A DNA stretch of 64,000 nucleotides from Adiantum capillus-veneris (lineage: Eukaryota > Streptophyta > Polypodiopsida > Polypodiales > Pteridaceae): assembly GCA_014529385.2 (NCBI GenBank), contig CM043950.1:82158843-82222842 (forward strand), written 5' to 3'. The position numbers were made by a program, and so were the translations under genes. This document shows positions 44,262-57,600 of this stretch, piece after piece. The stretch's first letter is position 1. Every line of letters begins with the position of its first letter. The notes below the pieces were generated by a model. That model saw only the letters and a program-made list of their open reading frames with translations, had not been told where the DNA came from and ran no database searches.

Positions 44262-45290
44262 CTCTATATATTTGCATTGCTTTCTATTACCAAGAGAGAG
44301 AGAGAGAGATAGACCGTCCTTGCTTTCCCTTATTGTTCTTTACCTACTTCATGCTCCCTACTTTCCTTTTTTCTCAACTTCCCTCGTTTCTTTCTCCTCT
44401 TTAGCTTGACTCACAAGGTTGAGAGCAAGAGAGCCTAAGCTTCCGTAGTTAGAGCTGATCCCTTCCCTTTGTTTCCTTCACTCTACCTTTAGGTTGAGAT
44501 CAATCAAGGGAGAGAGATAGATTACTCCTTCATTTCGTTGGGAGAGAGAGAGAGAGAGAGAGTGATCTCCTTCTTGCTTAGTTCTGAGAGTGAGAGAGAT
44601 CGATGCTTCCTTGCTTCAAGGTCCCGAGAGAGACTCTTTGAGGCCTCTAGCTTTCCCTCCTGCAAAATCCCCTCTTCTCTTTTTGCTCGTCCCTTGCATC
44701 ATGCAAGCCCTTCCTTATCATGGCCTGGCTGGGTATATCTTGCAATCATTGTTCTACATAAGATGAAATTCTGAAACTTGGTCAAAGTAAAAAATTCCAA
44801 GATGGCACTCCGGCCGAGCCGACCAGACTAGTACAAAACTAGCCCTTGGTGAAATTCAAGTTGGCGATATCTTGGTAATCGTAATTAGATCATTGATCTA
44901 AAAGGGCCGACGTGCTCCATAAAGTGCGCACTTCATGTCCATGCATTCAATTCATCTTTGTCCCAATTGCCCAATCCAAAACGGATCTGCAATCGGCTTA
45001 AACTTCAAACTGACATAGCTTTCTCATGGTAGCTCCAATTGACGAGCCATAAAGACAAGCCAGTAGAGCACCTCAAGCAGTGCAATTTTGGATCATAAAC
45101 TCCCATTTGTGCTCACTTCAAGCATACTCCTTTTTTAGCATCATCGAGGCATTTGTTGACCCTTTAAAGCCGCATCTCGCATACAGTAATTAAACTTGGC
45201 ATGTTAACAAGCCGTGATCACTGCTCAATAAATGTGTAGGCTTTAAAGTATCTTAGCTTGCATTTCTTTGCTCTTTTTCCCATTATGGAA
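44253..45290. repeat. Block beta, copy 2 (uninterrupted)
   Basis: Full-length counterpart of 37182-38153 plus 39689-39771. Together with a decayed primer-binding site 230 bp downstream it may be part of an LTR. Confidence 0.88.
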
Positions 45291-45521
45291 GCGGAGCAGC
45301 AGGATAGCAGCAGCGAGGTGGTTGAGCGTGGTGGCGGTAGCTCCCTCTTATTTGTGGCATGGAATCCTTCATGATGGCAAGCATTGAGAGGTGAGTGAAA
45401 CAACACTTCCCCTTTGAGCTTACAAGGATAACCTAGTTGTGTTCTTACAGCCATTCCTGGGTCGCAAACAGTGTTTGGCAAGTCCCCATCCTCGAAAACG
45501 TGTCATAGGAGAGTGCATTTT

Positions 45522-45539
45522 TGGCGTCGTTGTCGGGGA
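45522..45539 (+). promoter_or_regulatory. Decayed tRNA-Asp primer-binding site
   Basis: tggcgtcgttgtcgggga differs from the perfect site by two C-to-T changes. Suggests that sequence ending near 45519 is the end of an old plus-strand LTR. Confidence 0.55.
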
Positions 45540-45826
45540 ATGACCTACACTAAGCTTAAGGAGCACATTTTCACTACAAGAGGTTCTTCACAATAGCGAT
45601 GCTAGCAATATGACACTTAAATGTGAAAATTTACGGTGTCGCTATAATTGTCTCTTTGAGTGTTTCTATGCAACAAATAATATAGCGACGCTGATAGAGA
45701 CGCTCATAGTGATGCTGACCATGTAAAAAAATAATCCGCGAGTGCCAAAACTCGTATCATATTTGAGTTTTCGTGCTCTTGCAAAATAGGTATACCCATG
45801 CCCCTCTCTCTCTCCCTCCCCTCCAC

Positions 45827-45835
45827 GCACACACA

Positions 45836-45883
<48 letters not shown>

Positions 45884-45999
45884 AAGAGGAAGAAGATCCA
45901 GGTATGCTCCTTCCCTCTCCTCCCTCTCATGTTACCTTCCCCTCTCTCTCTCTCCCTCTCTCCCCCCCCTCCCCCGCCCACACACACACACACATTGTG

Positions 46000-46052
<53 letters not shown>

Positions 46053-46110
46053 AAATAATGTACACACACATGCATAAACAAAGAACACATACACACACAC
46101 ACACACATTG
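45827..46110. repeat. Cluster of CA and GA microsatellites
   Basis: (CA)n 45827-45880, (CA)8 45979-45994, (GA)23 46003-46048, (CA)n 46085-46108, with CT-rich spacers. Open frames here are repeat translations. Confidence 0.95.
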
Positions 46111-46365
46111 AGAGAGGAAAAGAGAGAGAGAGAGAGATTAAAGGGAGAGATAGAGAGAGATTTAAAAATAGACAAAGAGAGATAATATGAAATGAAATGC
46201 TATATTAAACATTTTCAAAGTGTCAAAATGATTTATGAGACCATTCCGATAAAGTCCTTGTGGATCTAATCTAATGTCTGTGTTTTCCAAGAAAATAGTG
46301 CATCGATCGGTGAAGAGCTTCGTCAATATCTGTCTTTGTAAATAGAGGTACTACGATATATATAG

Positions 46366-46369
<4 letters not shown>

Positions 46370-46420
<51 letters not shown>

Positions 46421-46880
46421 ACATAGGTTTAGGATTTAATTTTTATATTTAAGCTAGAGTTTAGATTTAGATTTAATATTAGAACTTTGGGGTTAGGTTC
46501 AGGATTTAACTCAAGATTTTAGGTTTAGAGTTGAAGAAGAGGCCCAACCATCTCTCTGGTTTTTATAGAGCTTAAAGGTGTTTGAAGCTAGTTAGCTTTG
46601 GAATGTCCAAAGGGTAGGCAGCAACACTAGCTGCTAAAAGAATTCTCCTTCTCTTGAGCTTGAGTGATTGAAGAGGAAAGTGGATAACTCATGACTTTCA
46701 CAAAGTATCAAGTTGGTTTTTGTGTGTGTGTGTGTGTGTGTGTGTGAGTGAGTGTGAGAGAGAGGGGGGGGGAGAACTTGTGGTGTTGAACATGAATTAG
46801 AGCAGCTGAAGCAAAAGATGTAGCAGCAACAGTTTTCAATAGAAAAATCTGTATCTTTTTTCTATGTATGTGCATGCATG

Positions 46881-46933
<53 letters not shown>
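46370..46933. repeat. Further GA and GT microsatellites
   Basis: (GA)n 46372-46417, (GT)n 46720-46745 and (GA)n 46885-46933. Between them are ggttt(a/t)ga-type A/T-rich degenerate repeats. Confidence 0.95.
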
Positions 46934-46935
<2 letters not shown>

Positions 46936-47574
46936 CGGTTAGATTTAAGATTAGATTTTGGATTTAGTTTTTATATTAAAGTTTAGTTTGAGGATTATGG
47001 TTTAAATTTAAAGTTAGGTTTATGGTTATGTTTGCATGTAGCTCACATGAGTTTAGGTATGTAGTTGTTCGCAAGCTCACAAGTGCAAACATCTCTCTCT
47101 CTTTCTCCCTCTCTTTCTCTCCATGGATGCGACACTAGGTTGGAAAGATTTCAACGGGAGTTGTTGTGAAGATATGTTAAGCTGTTGTGAATGGCTACAA
47201 TTGAAGAAGAGGCAAAGGGGTTTTGTCCACTACATGCATTTTCAAGTAGACGTGGGTGTGTAGATTTCTCATACCCACAAATATAGGCATTGACCAATAA
47301 AGAAGAGATTATAACCTGGTGGTTTTGATATTTGTCTACCTCTAGACCGAGGTGTGTGGGGATCGAACATGGATAGAGAATTTGAGGTAGTTTACAGTGT
47401 GATCTATGGTTGCTTGATTGTGAGGGAGATTGAGAGAGAGAAAGAGAGATAAGAGACGGAGGATTCCAATAGAAGATTAAATTTATGTTCAAGTTATAAG
47501 GTTTTTACATTCATTATGAGTAGTGATGACAATGTGGGGCGGTCCAACTAAAACGCCTATCTCTCAACAAGGAT

Positions 47575-49335
47575 CTTATGTCCTTGTAATAAATGCAAAC
47601 ATGATGTGCGATGAGCAAGACACGTTTCTTTGCAGCACGTTCACAAATTTGGTAAATTGCACCCATATATTATAGATCGAGTTATTTCCAATTACATTTT
47701 GTCGGACTCCGACACTAGCCAACAGATAGAAATCTTGCAACCCAATAGATGTGTTCGCAGGCGCTCTACTCAAGCAACATATGTGAGGCCACCAGATGCA
47801 GCCTATGACAGCTCGGAGGGTGATCATGCACAACACATTCCCAATGAGTCTATGTTTGAGCTGAGATTGACAAAATGATCGAGACAACCATGGATTCAGA
47901 AAGGCTTATCTATGATGACATGAAAAGTGAAGCCGATAGGCCATTGTATGGTGGAGCACGTGTGTCTAGATTGAAGGCACTCCTGGTTATTCTCAACATG
48001 TAGGCAAAGTTTGGATGGAGTGATACTAGCATCACAACACTTTTCAAGTGATCTATTACAATGTGTTTACTTCAATAAAAAAATATAAATGTATATTGTA
48101 CCAAATCACTTATACAAGTGTACTTCATTTTTTTAGATTGCTCAAAGAGCACTTACTGCCAGCAGCTGATAATGTGATGCCAAATTCTAGAGAGGAAGCA
48201 AGAAAGATCTTGCAAAACTTGGGGATGGATTACAATTCTATTCAGGCTTGTCCTAATGACTACGTTCTTTTCAGAGGGGAATACATAGACATGGAGACGT
48301 GTCCAAGATGTGACTCCGAGAGATATCGAGTAGATCTTGATATCTCTTGGAGTATTGTGTCACTTTCCTCTGTTGCCTTGCATCAAGAATTTCTTTGAAT
48401 GTAAGTCCATGGCCGCCCTAGCATCATGGCATGAAGAGAATAGATCTTTGGATGGTGTACTATGAATTCTTGCAGAATACATGGCATGGAAGCATATAGA
48501 CGACACATGGAAAGATTTTGCCAGGGAAGCTCAAAATTTGCACCTCGGCCTGGCTATGGATGACAGAAATCCATTTAATCAGAGGTCAACATCTTACAGT
48601 GTATGTCCAGTTGTCATTGTCAACTACAACATTCCCTCGTGGTTGACTACCAAGAAGGGACACTTGTTTCTAAGCTTGATTGTATCGGGGCGGTATAAAG
48701 TGAAGAATATTGATGTGTATCTTTGTCCACTATTGGAAGAGCTACAACAATTGTGGATTGGCATTCTGATGTAAACCATGCATGACTATCCCAGACTAAT
48801 AGAATGCTTAGGTGATATATACTCAAACTCAAACACTATAAACCTTTGTTTTTCTAAATATTATCTATTGTCATGTGTATACATGCAGGGCTCCAAACAA
48901 GCGGATACAAAGCATGTGTATACATGCAAGGATCCAAACAAGCGGATACAAAGCATGCGTTACATGTGAACCTAGACTTAATGCACGTCGGGCACCCTCA
49001 CTAAAGAAGCAAATCTATGAAGGTCATCAAGAGCATATTCTTGAGAGTCACGAGTTACGTGATGGTTTTTTGGGAAGAAACCATCGAGGATGTCTCCGTG
49101 AGCATGATTAGAGCAAAAGGAGATGTATGATGACGGTTTGCCCCCAAGGATGAAGAGATTCTCTCTGAGGTACGAGTTACTAGATTGGACCAGACTCATG
49201 ATCAATCACTTGCTTGATCCAATGCATATATTCAAGAATGTGGGTAATTCGCTGCGGGACCATCTCATTGGAAAGAAAGATACTTTGGGAGCTATAATTG
49301 AATCACTTTATCTGACTAAAAACTATGACATCTAA
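47575..49335 (+). pseudogene. CACTA transposase (tnp2 family), fragmentary
   Basis: Order as in tnp2 proteins. Around 47940-48045: PLYGGARVSRLKALLVILNM, a stop, then AKFGWSDTSITTLF. A likely intron follows, up to ...tttttttag at 48136. 48137-48398: LLKEHLLPAADNVMPNSREEARKILQNLG and CPNDYVLFRGEYIDMETCPRC. 48481-48774: LHLGLAMDDRNPFNQRSTSYSVCPVVIVNYNIP and NIDVYLCPLLEEL (first catalytic region). Sequence 48840-48960 has a local 40-bp duplication. 49123-49335: LRYELLDWTRLMINHLLDPMHIFKNV. Stops and frameshifts separate every block. The enzyme would cut and join CACTA ends. Confidence 0.85.
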
Positions 49336-49339
49336 TTGT

Positions 49340-52300
49340 ATGCTCTCAATTTAGACTTAAGCTATTGCCATATGGTAGTTTACCATAGGCTTTACTATAC
49401 GCCTCATGTATTGACAAGCAGCCTACTCACAGCATAATGATCTCCACCTTGGTTAGGAAAACTCTGAAACGCTACTTGATTTCAGTGTTGCTGGCCTACT
49501 ATGCTATCTTGATTAGCATGGCTGAATGAGTACCACTAAAAGCCTAACTCAGTGGGAGCTTTCCCTTGTGGATTTAACCCTTAGAATAAGGAATCAGTGG
49601 GAACTATCCCTTGAAGTGCTTGCTAACCTTAAAAGGTAAATAGTTTTATTAAAAAACTCTGCTTCCTTTTATGGCTCCTCCTAGCATAACACCGCTGCGA
49701 GGCTTTTCCTGTCACCATTTTTCCCTTCCCTCCTTTCACTCCCTTTCTGATGATGTTGGCGGCTTGGCCAGGCTTGCAACTCGTCTTTAGGGCCCGCTCA
49801 CGATCTCGATGGGATTGCTCGCAATGGTGAGCTTGCATGGTGCTGCCATACTTGGATTACTTTTAGGCGATGATTGCTGACATACTTCTCTGCTAACACT
49901 TACCCATCCACTGCCCCTTTATTAAGGTGAGGGGCTCTTCTCCCTTCACTTAGACTTAGGTTTTTTTTGTCTTTTTCCTTTTAGCATACAGGAAAAGCAG
50001 TTATATATTTTTTTGGCATACTATCCCATGCTACATTAAAAATGGTCGACTTGGTGGTATTGGGTTAAAAAAAAAGAAGGGGGAAAGTGAGAATAGGAAG
50101 ACATTGGAGTTGTGCTTGGCTTTCCTCGGCCACTTTGGAGATTGATTTACTTCTGCTCACAGGTTCTATATTTAAACTCATAATCTCTGTTTTAGATATC
50201 TCTTACTCTGTATTGGAAGATTGGATGGATTCTTGAGAAATGATTTCAAGTTTTGAGTTACAATACCATAATAAAGTGATTTGTTTCTATGAGTGGTTAG
50301 TGGGTTTGAATGATTGGAAAACTTTCTTACCTCGGGGTTGATTTGCCTCTTCATAGATAAAACTCTGATTTTTTTGCTCCTGATCCTGTTCACTTGGTAA
50401 TCTAGTTCTAAAGGAGTTGTGGTTTTACTGGAAATACATACATACGTCTCACTGATAATACCGTGATTATCTATTGTTATCTGGCTCAATCTGTCTATTG
50501 AGGTGGGTGAATTACTGGACACTGGTTTGTATTCTGGAGGGTTATGTGGTGGTTCATACTCTTCTAGAGAGTTACATGGGGATTCTTATTTTGGCTTACA
50601 TACAAAACCATTGGAAGTAATTTGCTCCTGAAATCTAAGCTTGGAAATTGCAGGTTCTAATCTGGTTATGATTCATACAGTTTGCAGATAATACCATGAC
50701 TGTCTATTGTTATCTCTCTACTGAGGTGGGGAGTCCTGTTTTGCTTTGATTTACCTATTGTCCGCTGCAGATGATTGGTTGGCTTTTTAGGGTCTTGGTT
50801 ATCAGGATTAGTCCTGATATTACTATAGCTAAGCTCTTGGGTGTGCTGCCATAAATTATGTGTAAATTTTATACACACATACATATTCTGGTTTTGATGC
50901 TCTACTAAATAATTGGCATAGAATCCGGCTGACATATGGATACATATCTGGCTGTATCTAGGTACAGTTTGAGGTGGCCTGCTTTATGGCTGGCTCTCGC
51001 TTTGGCTCTGGCTAGTGCTTCTCTGACTCTAGCTGGTACTTCTCTGGGCTGATAGTTCAACTATTATTTTAAAACTCAAAAGTAAACCCTTTTATGGAAT
51101 TTGATGTAATGCTGATGAGTGTGCATACCTGTTGCAGAGTACTGGAATACTCAGAAACTTCTGGTTCTTGACATCTGGCCTATATATGGTCTCGAGATAT
51201 TTCTAGTTGATTCTAGTCTTTTGATCACTGTCATGCTAACTCAACTGGATCTTTCACTTCTAGGCTTTGTTGATATTGTAATATGCGGGAGACTGTTTTG
51301 ACTGTAGTACAACTTTTGGTTCTTACCTTGGAACTTTGATTCCAAAAAGGGGGATGCTCTCTGTCCCTTTTGGTTGTTGAAGGCAAAGAGATAATGTATT
51401 TTGATATTGATATATGCTGGCATTATTAACTACTACAGTAGGACTTGTGAAATTGCATGCTCACTGATGACTTGAAGCATAAAATAGGATTTTTTTTGTA
51501 ACTTATATTTACACATTGATGGTGTGATTGTTTGCTTTGATTCACCTACAACCAGAGACTAGTTACTAGTCAGCATTGGATATCTGGCTAAGATGTGATC
51601 TTTTTTGTAAAACCATTTTCATACATAAAATATTCTAATTCATCTGGCTCTTAGGGGTACTGCCTTAAAATGTATGCAGACTTTATACATACATACTCTA
51701 ATTGACAAGCATTTGGACCGACACTATTGGCAGGTATGCTGCGAGCGGAGGCTAGCATAGCGAGAACAAAACCAACAAATCTATGTCAGCCAAGGATGAA
51801 GCTTAACCCGTAGCTGCATGGAAACAAGAAGAGGGTTATGAACCTACATTACGACCTTGTAAGTCAATCACTAATAAGGAAATCAAGTCAAAGATCGCAC
51901 TAGTGAAGACAATCCAAATTACAATTCTAACGCTCATTGAATCTAGGTCAAACGCATTTGAAATTTCATGAAACTCATAAGGTACACTCTCCTTGCCTTG
52001 AGATCAATATCTTATGGACTGTGAGACTGGATGACCCACTTTCAACTACCCCTTGCGACAATTGCGTATAAAGACAGGCAACAAAATAAAAGTTTCCATT
52101 TTTCGTTCTGTATGCTCCTAACATGTAGTCCTACTTGTTGTGAACCCATAGGTACAAAAAAGTCACCAAATGGACACCTGATTTGCAAGAAAACTCACCC
52201 GGAAGCTTGTAGAAACACTCTTCGCGTCGTTGTAAAAATCATATACTCTTGGCGTCGAAGGGAAGCCCTTGCTTTTGCTAACACAATGGTGGTGTCCCTT

Positions 52301-53998
52301 TAGCAATGGGCCTTCCGTAGTGTGCGTAGCCAAGAGATCAAGTCTCTCTCTCTCTCTCTCTCTCACGCATAGTGATAAGACCGATTTGATTAATTCCAAA
52401 AAGTTGGGTTTAGGTTACAAAAGTTGAATTATATGCATTCCTTCATAGAGGCTCATTCCCACAAGGTCTATTGGCAGCTCAAATACTACAAAGGTACCAT
52501 TTCACTTCAGAAAATAGTAGTACAATGTATTGGGAAACCTCTTCTGTATCCTGCCGCCAACACTCCCCCCTTCCGCGTCCATGTCGTCCTTGACATGACT
52601 GGTCTTACTTTAGTAAAAGGTTCTCTTGTGTCAATGGAAGTGTGGTGGTTTTAGCAACTTTAGGTACGATTCATACCGGATGTTCCCCAAAGTGACCGTC
52701 AAGCCAAATATCTTGTTATCATAAGTAAAGAATCCCATGTAGAAATATTCTTCAAAGGCTTGCATGTGATAGCTGGGCAGGAACATGATTCTTTGATACA
52801 TCAGATGTAAAACCTCTGGAGATGGTTGTTTTGACAGATCATATGTCATTGCAGTGACAGTGTCGCTTGTTGATAGGAGTGTAGAATCCATCGCTTTAGA
52901 AGAACGTGTAACTTCTAATGGTCTAGTAACTTGTGTGTAGTGGAAAATAGCATGAACATAGTGAGAATTTCAATAGAATAGATTCCTAATGCGAATAACA
53001 AGAGTGCTTGGGTGGAGAGAGAAACAAAAAGTATAACACCTAGTTAGATAGCATGAACAATACTTCAAAAGAGAGAAATTAAGCAATTGACAACAGTTTA
53101 GGAACGGATTTGCATGGAGCCGGTCTCCCCTCCAAAAGGCTTTGTATTATGGTTTCTCCCATCAAGAGAGACATTTTACAATACAATTCTTTGTGTTCCT
53201 TTAGTACTAGCTAGTGCAATGAAGATGGAAACTTCAAGCACTAAGCAAAACACTTATCAAACACAACATCAATTTCCTCACGGTCTAAGACCCAAGACCT
53301 CACACACCTTCAAAGATGGTGAGAGCTAGCCGGTATGAGAGTAGATTGAGAATAAGAAGGAGTAGTCTTACAAGAAAGATGTACATCTCCTCACCTAATC
53401 ACTCATATTATCATAGCTTAGCTTAGTAGTTAGCATGGTAGAGGAGATGAGCATGCATTGAAGCTTGGCTCTTGGTTGGATTTGCATCACAAAGCCAAGA
53501 GTTGTTGGTGTAGGCCTCCCTTCTCACAAGCTTGGAGTAGGTGATAAGCTTTCCATTAAAGCTTGATAAGAGAGAGAGAGAGAGAGTATTCTTACTCTAC
53601 ACATGAGCTTGTGTGAGTGTGTGTGGATATTTGCCTTTGAAAAATCAGCCCCCTCTCTCTCTTACTCATGCTAGTGGACCCTTTACTTGCCTGATGTGGA
53701 GCCCATATGCTTTTATTTTTATGGATGTGTAGCGAACATTCATAACAATGCCAAGTTTGGTGACTCCTTTTGTTTCCTTAGAGGGTGCTCCAACCACCAT
53801 CCACATTCTTGATACTCCTTCTAAATTGGTTGCTTCAAGTAAGATGCCCGATTGTCATGCGCTTCCTTGCGTGGGCCAAAGAAGCCTATTATGGTTCCAA
53901 CTTGTAGGCAATTGTGTTACGTGATGAAGGGCCCTCAAAATAAAATTCCATTTATAAGGCCTATAGGGATTTCTCACTAAGGAGTTCTAGAAGACTTC

Positions 53999-54066
<68 letters not shown>

Positions 54067-54197
54067 ATATATATATAATGAGGTGCTACAAAGCTGATGT
54101 AGTTGCAACCAAAGCATGCCAAAAAAACATTTTTCCTAGACAAAGAAATTAGGACACACTTAAAACTCTTCGCGTTTTTAGGTCATAATTTGAAGTG
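49340..54197. other. Unassigned interval
   Basis: No recognised gene. 50150-51720 repeats words such as tctggct and gagggttatgtgg, without a clear period. A minus frame 52891-52631 (86 codons) and an opposed plus frame have no known domain. Short microsatellites at 52345-52365 (CT) and 53568-53587 (GA), and a long CT tract at 54003-54066. Confidence 0.4.
54003..54080. repeat. CT microsatellite with short TA tail
   Basis: About 31 CT units, one interruption, then tatatatata. Confidence 0.96.
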
Positions 54198-54202
54198 TGT
54201 CA

Positions 54203-55758
54203 TGTCATAAAATCTAATATCTAACCCAAATGATTTTCTCATATTAAACTAATCATTTAATATGGGAGAATAGATGGGAACAAGGGTTAGAATATAGACA
54301 TGTGTTGTTGGGTCTATCTCAACACGCGGCCAGTGGTAAAGGGGTCCCAAGGAGAGATGGTTTATCAAAGAGCAAGGCTAGCTAATGAAGCTTAAAGACC
54401 TTAGAGTTAGATTCATTAAAGACCTCCAAAGGTTAGTGTTAAAATCCCTTTGACCTTAGGTAGGCTAGGGCTGTACTTGAGGTGGGAACTTGTGCCCAAG
54501 CTTGACGTGCTTGTCGTGCTTGATGACTAAGGTTCTTCAGGTTCTTGTCATGCTTGTTGACTAAAGTTCTTGAGGTGCTTAATATCTAAGGTGCTAAGCT
54601 CCATGACTAAGGTTCTAAGCTCCATGACTAAGGTGCTTGAGGGGGGTAAGGTGTTCCACACTAAGTCAATACATATCCTTACACAAGGAGGGGGGAGCCC
54701 TCATTGTAGGGTCTAGAGAGAGAACGCACACACCCTCAAAAACAAGGCAAGTTTGGTACAAAGAAAGAAAATAGGAAACTTGTCAAGCTCCTCTTCATGT
54801 TTCCCTCATGGTGTGCCTAAAGCCTATTAGTTGGCCTCGCAAGGGGTCCAATGGTAATTTAGTTAATTTAATTAATTGTTTTTGCATTTATCAGGACCTC
54901 TCTCTCAAAGGGAAAAGGGGGACACTTGTCCCAAGGCTACCCTTGTTGCTTGATATTCACTAAGCATATGATTGGCCAAGCTTGAAGAGTTCCAATCAAA
55001 TACAATCTAATTCTAGAAGAGGGGGTCGACCAAGGAAGGAGGGGGCTAGCTTGGGGGGTATACTCTCTTACACACACACACACACTCATTGTGTGAAGTG
55101 CAATGTGCAAGAGCTCCATCTCCTTCTCCAAGCTAGTAGAGAAGTTGAGAGCCTACACCAAAAATGCAAATCCAACCAAGAGCCATGCTTCTATGCTTAA
55201 GCTTGACATCTTCTCCATCTTCATTACTATGCTATTATGTATGCTAGCAAGAAGAGTGATGATAAGTGAGGAACTATTTCTTTCTCCTATGAATGTTTCT
55301 TCTTCCTCTTCCCTACCATCATTCCACACTAGGTCTCTCCACCTTTGAAGATGTTTGAGGCCTTGGGATTGAGGTTGGGGATGGTTAATAATTTTCACAA
55401 AGTCTATGTTTTGCTCGTGATGCATGAAGCTTTCCATCTTCATTGCATCACCTAGGTCACAAGGAACACAAAGATTGTATTGTACCAAGTCTCTCTTGAT
55501 GATGGGAGAATCTATAATACAAAAACGTATTGGAGGGGGGATCGGCTCCACATAAATATGGTCCTCAATTGTTGTCAAGTTGTCTAAACTCTCTCTCTTG
55601 CAAAAGTATTGGTCATGCCAAGTTAATTAAGTACTATGGTTAAGTTGCTACCGCTAAATAAGTTCACCCTCTATGCTCACGAAGTAATCTCACAAAAAAG
55701 CTTTCTCGCATTTTCCTAATTCCTCTACTCTCAAAGTTCATAGGCCATTTCCATTACA
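54203..55758 (+). repeat. 5' LTR (1,556 bp)
   Basis: Contains a degenerate minisatellite based on aggtgcttg(t/a)cgtgcttg(c/a)tgact at 54480-54660, and (CA)8 at 55070-55085. Confidence 0.93.
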
Positions 55759-55759
55759 T

Positions 55760-55771
55760 TAGTATCAGAGC
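55760..55771 (+). promoter_or_regulatory. Primer-binding site, tRNA-Met (one mismatch)
   Basis: tagtatcagagc against the usual tggtatcagagc, one base after the LTR. Confidence 0.8.
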
Positions 55772-56399
55772 TATTGGCTTCTTTTTTCTTACATGAAAGG
55801 TTGGGCATGTTTATTGCAATAGGGTAAGTGGGACATGGATCTATTATCTTGGTTGAGAAGAGCCTCTCGGGGCTTGCCTTTGGCTTTACCATTATTGAGG
55901 TACGAGCCAGCTCAACAGGAACCATAATCTACCGAGCAATGTTAGACCCTCTACACTAGTCTTTGCAATCAACAGTGTCTAAACAACAAGTGTGGCTGCT
56001 TGAGAACTAATTTTCAAAGGTAAGGAAGAGTAGCGACTAAGGTTTTTGAGAGTACTGAAGCACAAAACAAATCTATATATAAGTTTGATTAACATGATTG
56101 ACAATAACCAAGAGAGTAGAATGAACATTGATAATTTTGATTTTGCACATGAAGGACCTAATGATGATGCCCCCATGTTTGTCAAATATCTTGCTACTAG
56201 GTTGTAGCAAGGCTGCTATGGGCAACCCTACTTTTTGCAAGCCGAAGTTACTTAACAACTTCGTGCTTATGGGATTTCCCTTCCTCTCCAAGAGGAGAAA
56301 GAGCTTAGGAGGTCTCTTGATGAGACCCTCTAAACAAGACTCTCTCCCATACGAAGGAGGAATCCAAAGAACAAAAAAGTAATGAATCCCTAAGTTTCT

Positions 56400-57600
56400 C
56401 TGAAGATGTGGCTCCATGAAGACGGCAGTCTAGACGATCTCCAACTCCTCCCAAGAGGAAACGATCAACCCATAGTCCTTCTCCTTGTCACTCCGAAAGG
56501 GAAGAGAGGAAAAAAAGGAAGAAAAGAGCAAGAAAGAGGCCACCCTCTTCTCCTTTTTCTTCACCTTCCTCCTCTTCTGAAAAAATCTATGGCTATTCTC
56601 CTAGAGAATACAAGAGGGGAGGACATCGCAAATCTTACCTTGTATGGCGAAGGTCCCAAAAGCTCAAGAAGTTTAAAGAGGGAGGAAAGAGTATCTCTTT
56701 TCTCACCTATGATGGCATCTTTGGTGCTACTGACAAAGTATTGGCCTTCATCCAGCGATTCGATGCGGCCTTTGGAGACGAGGGCTTCACGGAGTCCTCC
56801 AAGCTACGCCATATAGCTATGCACTTCCAGGAATCTGCTCATCAATGGTGGGCTAGCCTTCATGGCAATGGCAAAGCCCCAAACACATGGAAAACTCTCC
56901 ATTATGAAGCAATTCCTTGCAAGTGATGCAAAGGACAAAGTGCTTACCGAATGGCCGAGTTTGATGCTTCTCTCCTATGAGTCTATCCACAAATATGTAG
57001 ACAAGTTTTGGGATTTACATCTCAAGGCTACTTTCTTCCAAAATATAGACTTCACCGAGCAAAAGCAAAAATTTTGCGCGGGATTACCTGAAGAGATGGC
57101 CGAGTACGTCAACTCTAAATGTCCTGGTTCTATCACTGAAGTATTCCACCACACTATGGTTGTTTCACACATCAATTTCCAACAAGGGGCTAGAAGTAAT
57201 GTCAAGCCCATGGAAAACAAAGACAAAAATGATGCAAAGGAAAAAATCAATTCCCGAAATTCTTCCCAAGGCAATTCCAACAACAACAACAACAACAATG
57301 GGTCCAAGGAGAAGGGAGTTTAGAAAGGTAAAAATAAACTCTCTCCTGAAGAGCTTGAAGCTTTTCGCAAGGACCATAATGTTTTAAGTGTGGGGAGCAA
57401 GGACATAGCTACCATTCTTTCCGCAAGAGATATGCCTACAATGAGACTCCTAGAGCTCCCACTATCGAAGCTCCAAAAGAGGATGCTTATTGCAGAGGAT
57501 CACCTCTCTCCTATGCTTGGGGAAATTTAAGGGAGCATGATGCCTTCATCTTGTTTGATCCTGGCTCTAGTTAAAACTTCATACCAATGCAGTTAGCCAC
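56400..57600 (+). pseudogene. chromovirus gag and protease
   Basis: A Ser/Arg/Lys-rich start (56400-56690) leads into gag: TYDGIFGATDKVLAFIQRFD and HIAMHFQESAHQWWASL, then a frameshift near 56895, then KYVDKFWDLHLKATFFQ and FCAGLPEEMAEYV. An Asn run (57281-57298) precedes a TAG at 57321. A zinc knuckle CFKCGEQGHSYHSF follows near 57383-57424, with its last Cys replaced by Phe. The protease motif ILFDPGSS lies near 57550-57573, followed by an in-frame TAA (LFDPGSS*NF). D-P-G-S is a known variant of the retropepsin active site in plant gypsy elements. Confidence 0.85.

Larger units (their letters stand above)
45572..49335 (+). mobile_element. CACTA (En/Spm) transposon, left end and tnp2 remnant
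   Basis: Starts cactacaagaggttcttcac, the diagnostic CACTACAAGA tip, followed by subterminal words of the tagcgacgc/gtcgctata type. The tnp2 transposase remnant lies 2 kb inside in the same orientation. The right end (cttgtagtg) was not found, so the 3' boundary given is only the end of detectable coding sequence. The first 1.5 kb is swollen by microsatellites. Confidence 0.8.

Noticed and set aside
37182-45290. Block beta copies as the two LTRs of one retrotransposon
   Set aside because: Copy 2 is preceded by block alpha with no polypurine tract, copy 1 is not followed by a primer-binding site, and the 4.5 kb between them has no pol motifs.
45757-46175. Open frames of 68-116 codons on both strands
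   Set aside because: They are translations of CA and GA microsatellites (Thr-His, Ser-Leu, Arg-Glu, Cys-Val repeats).
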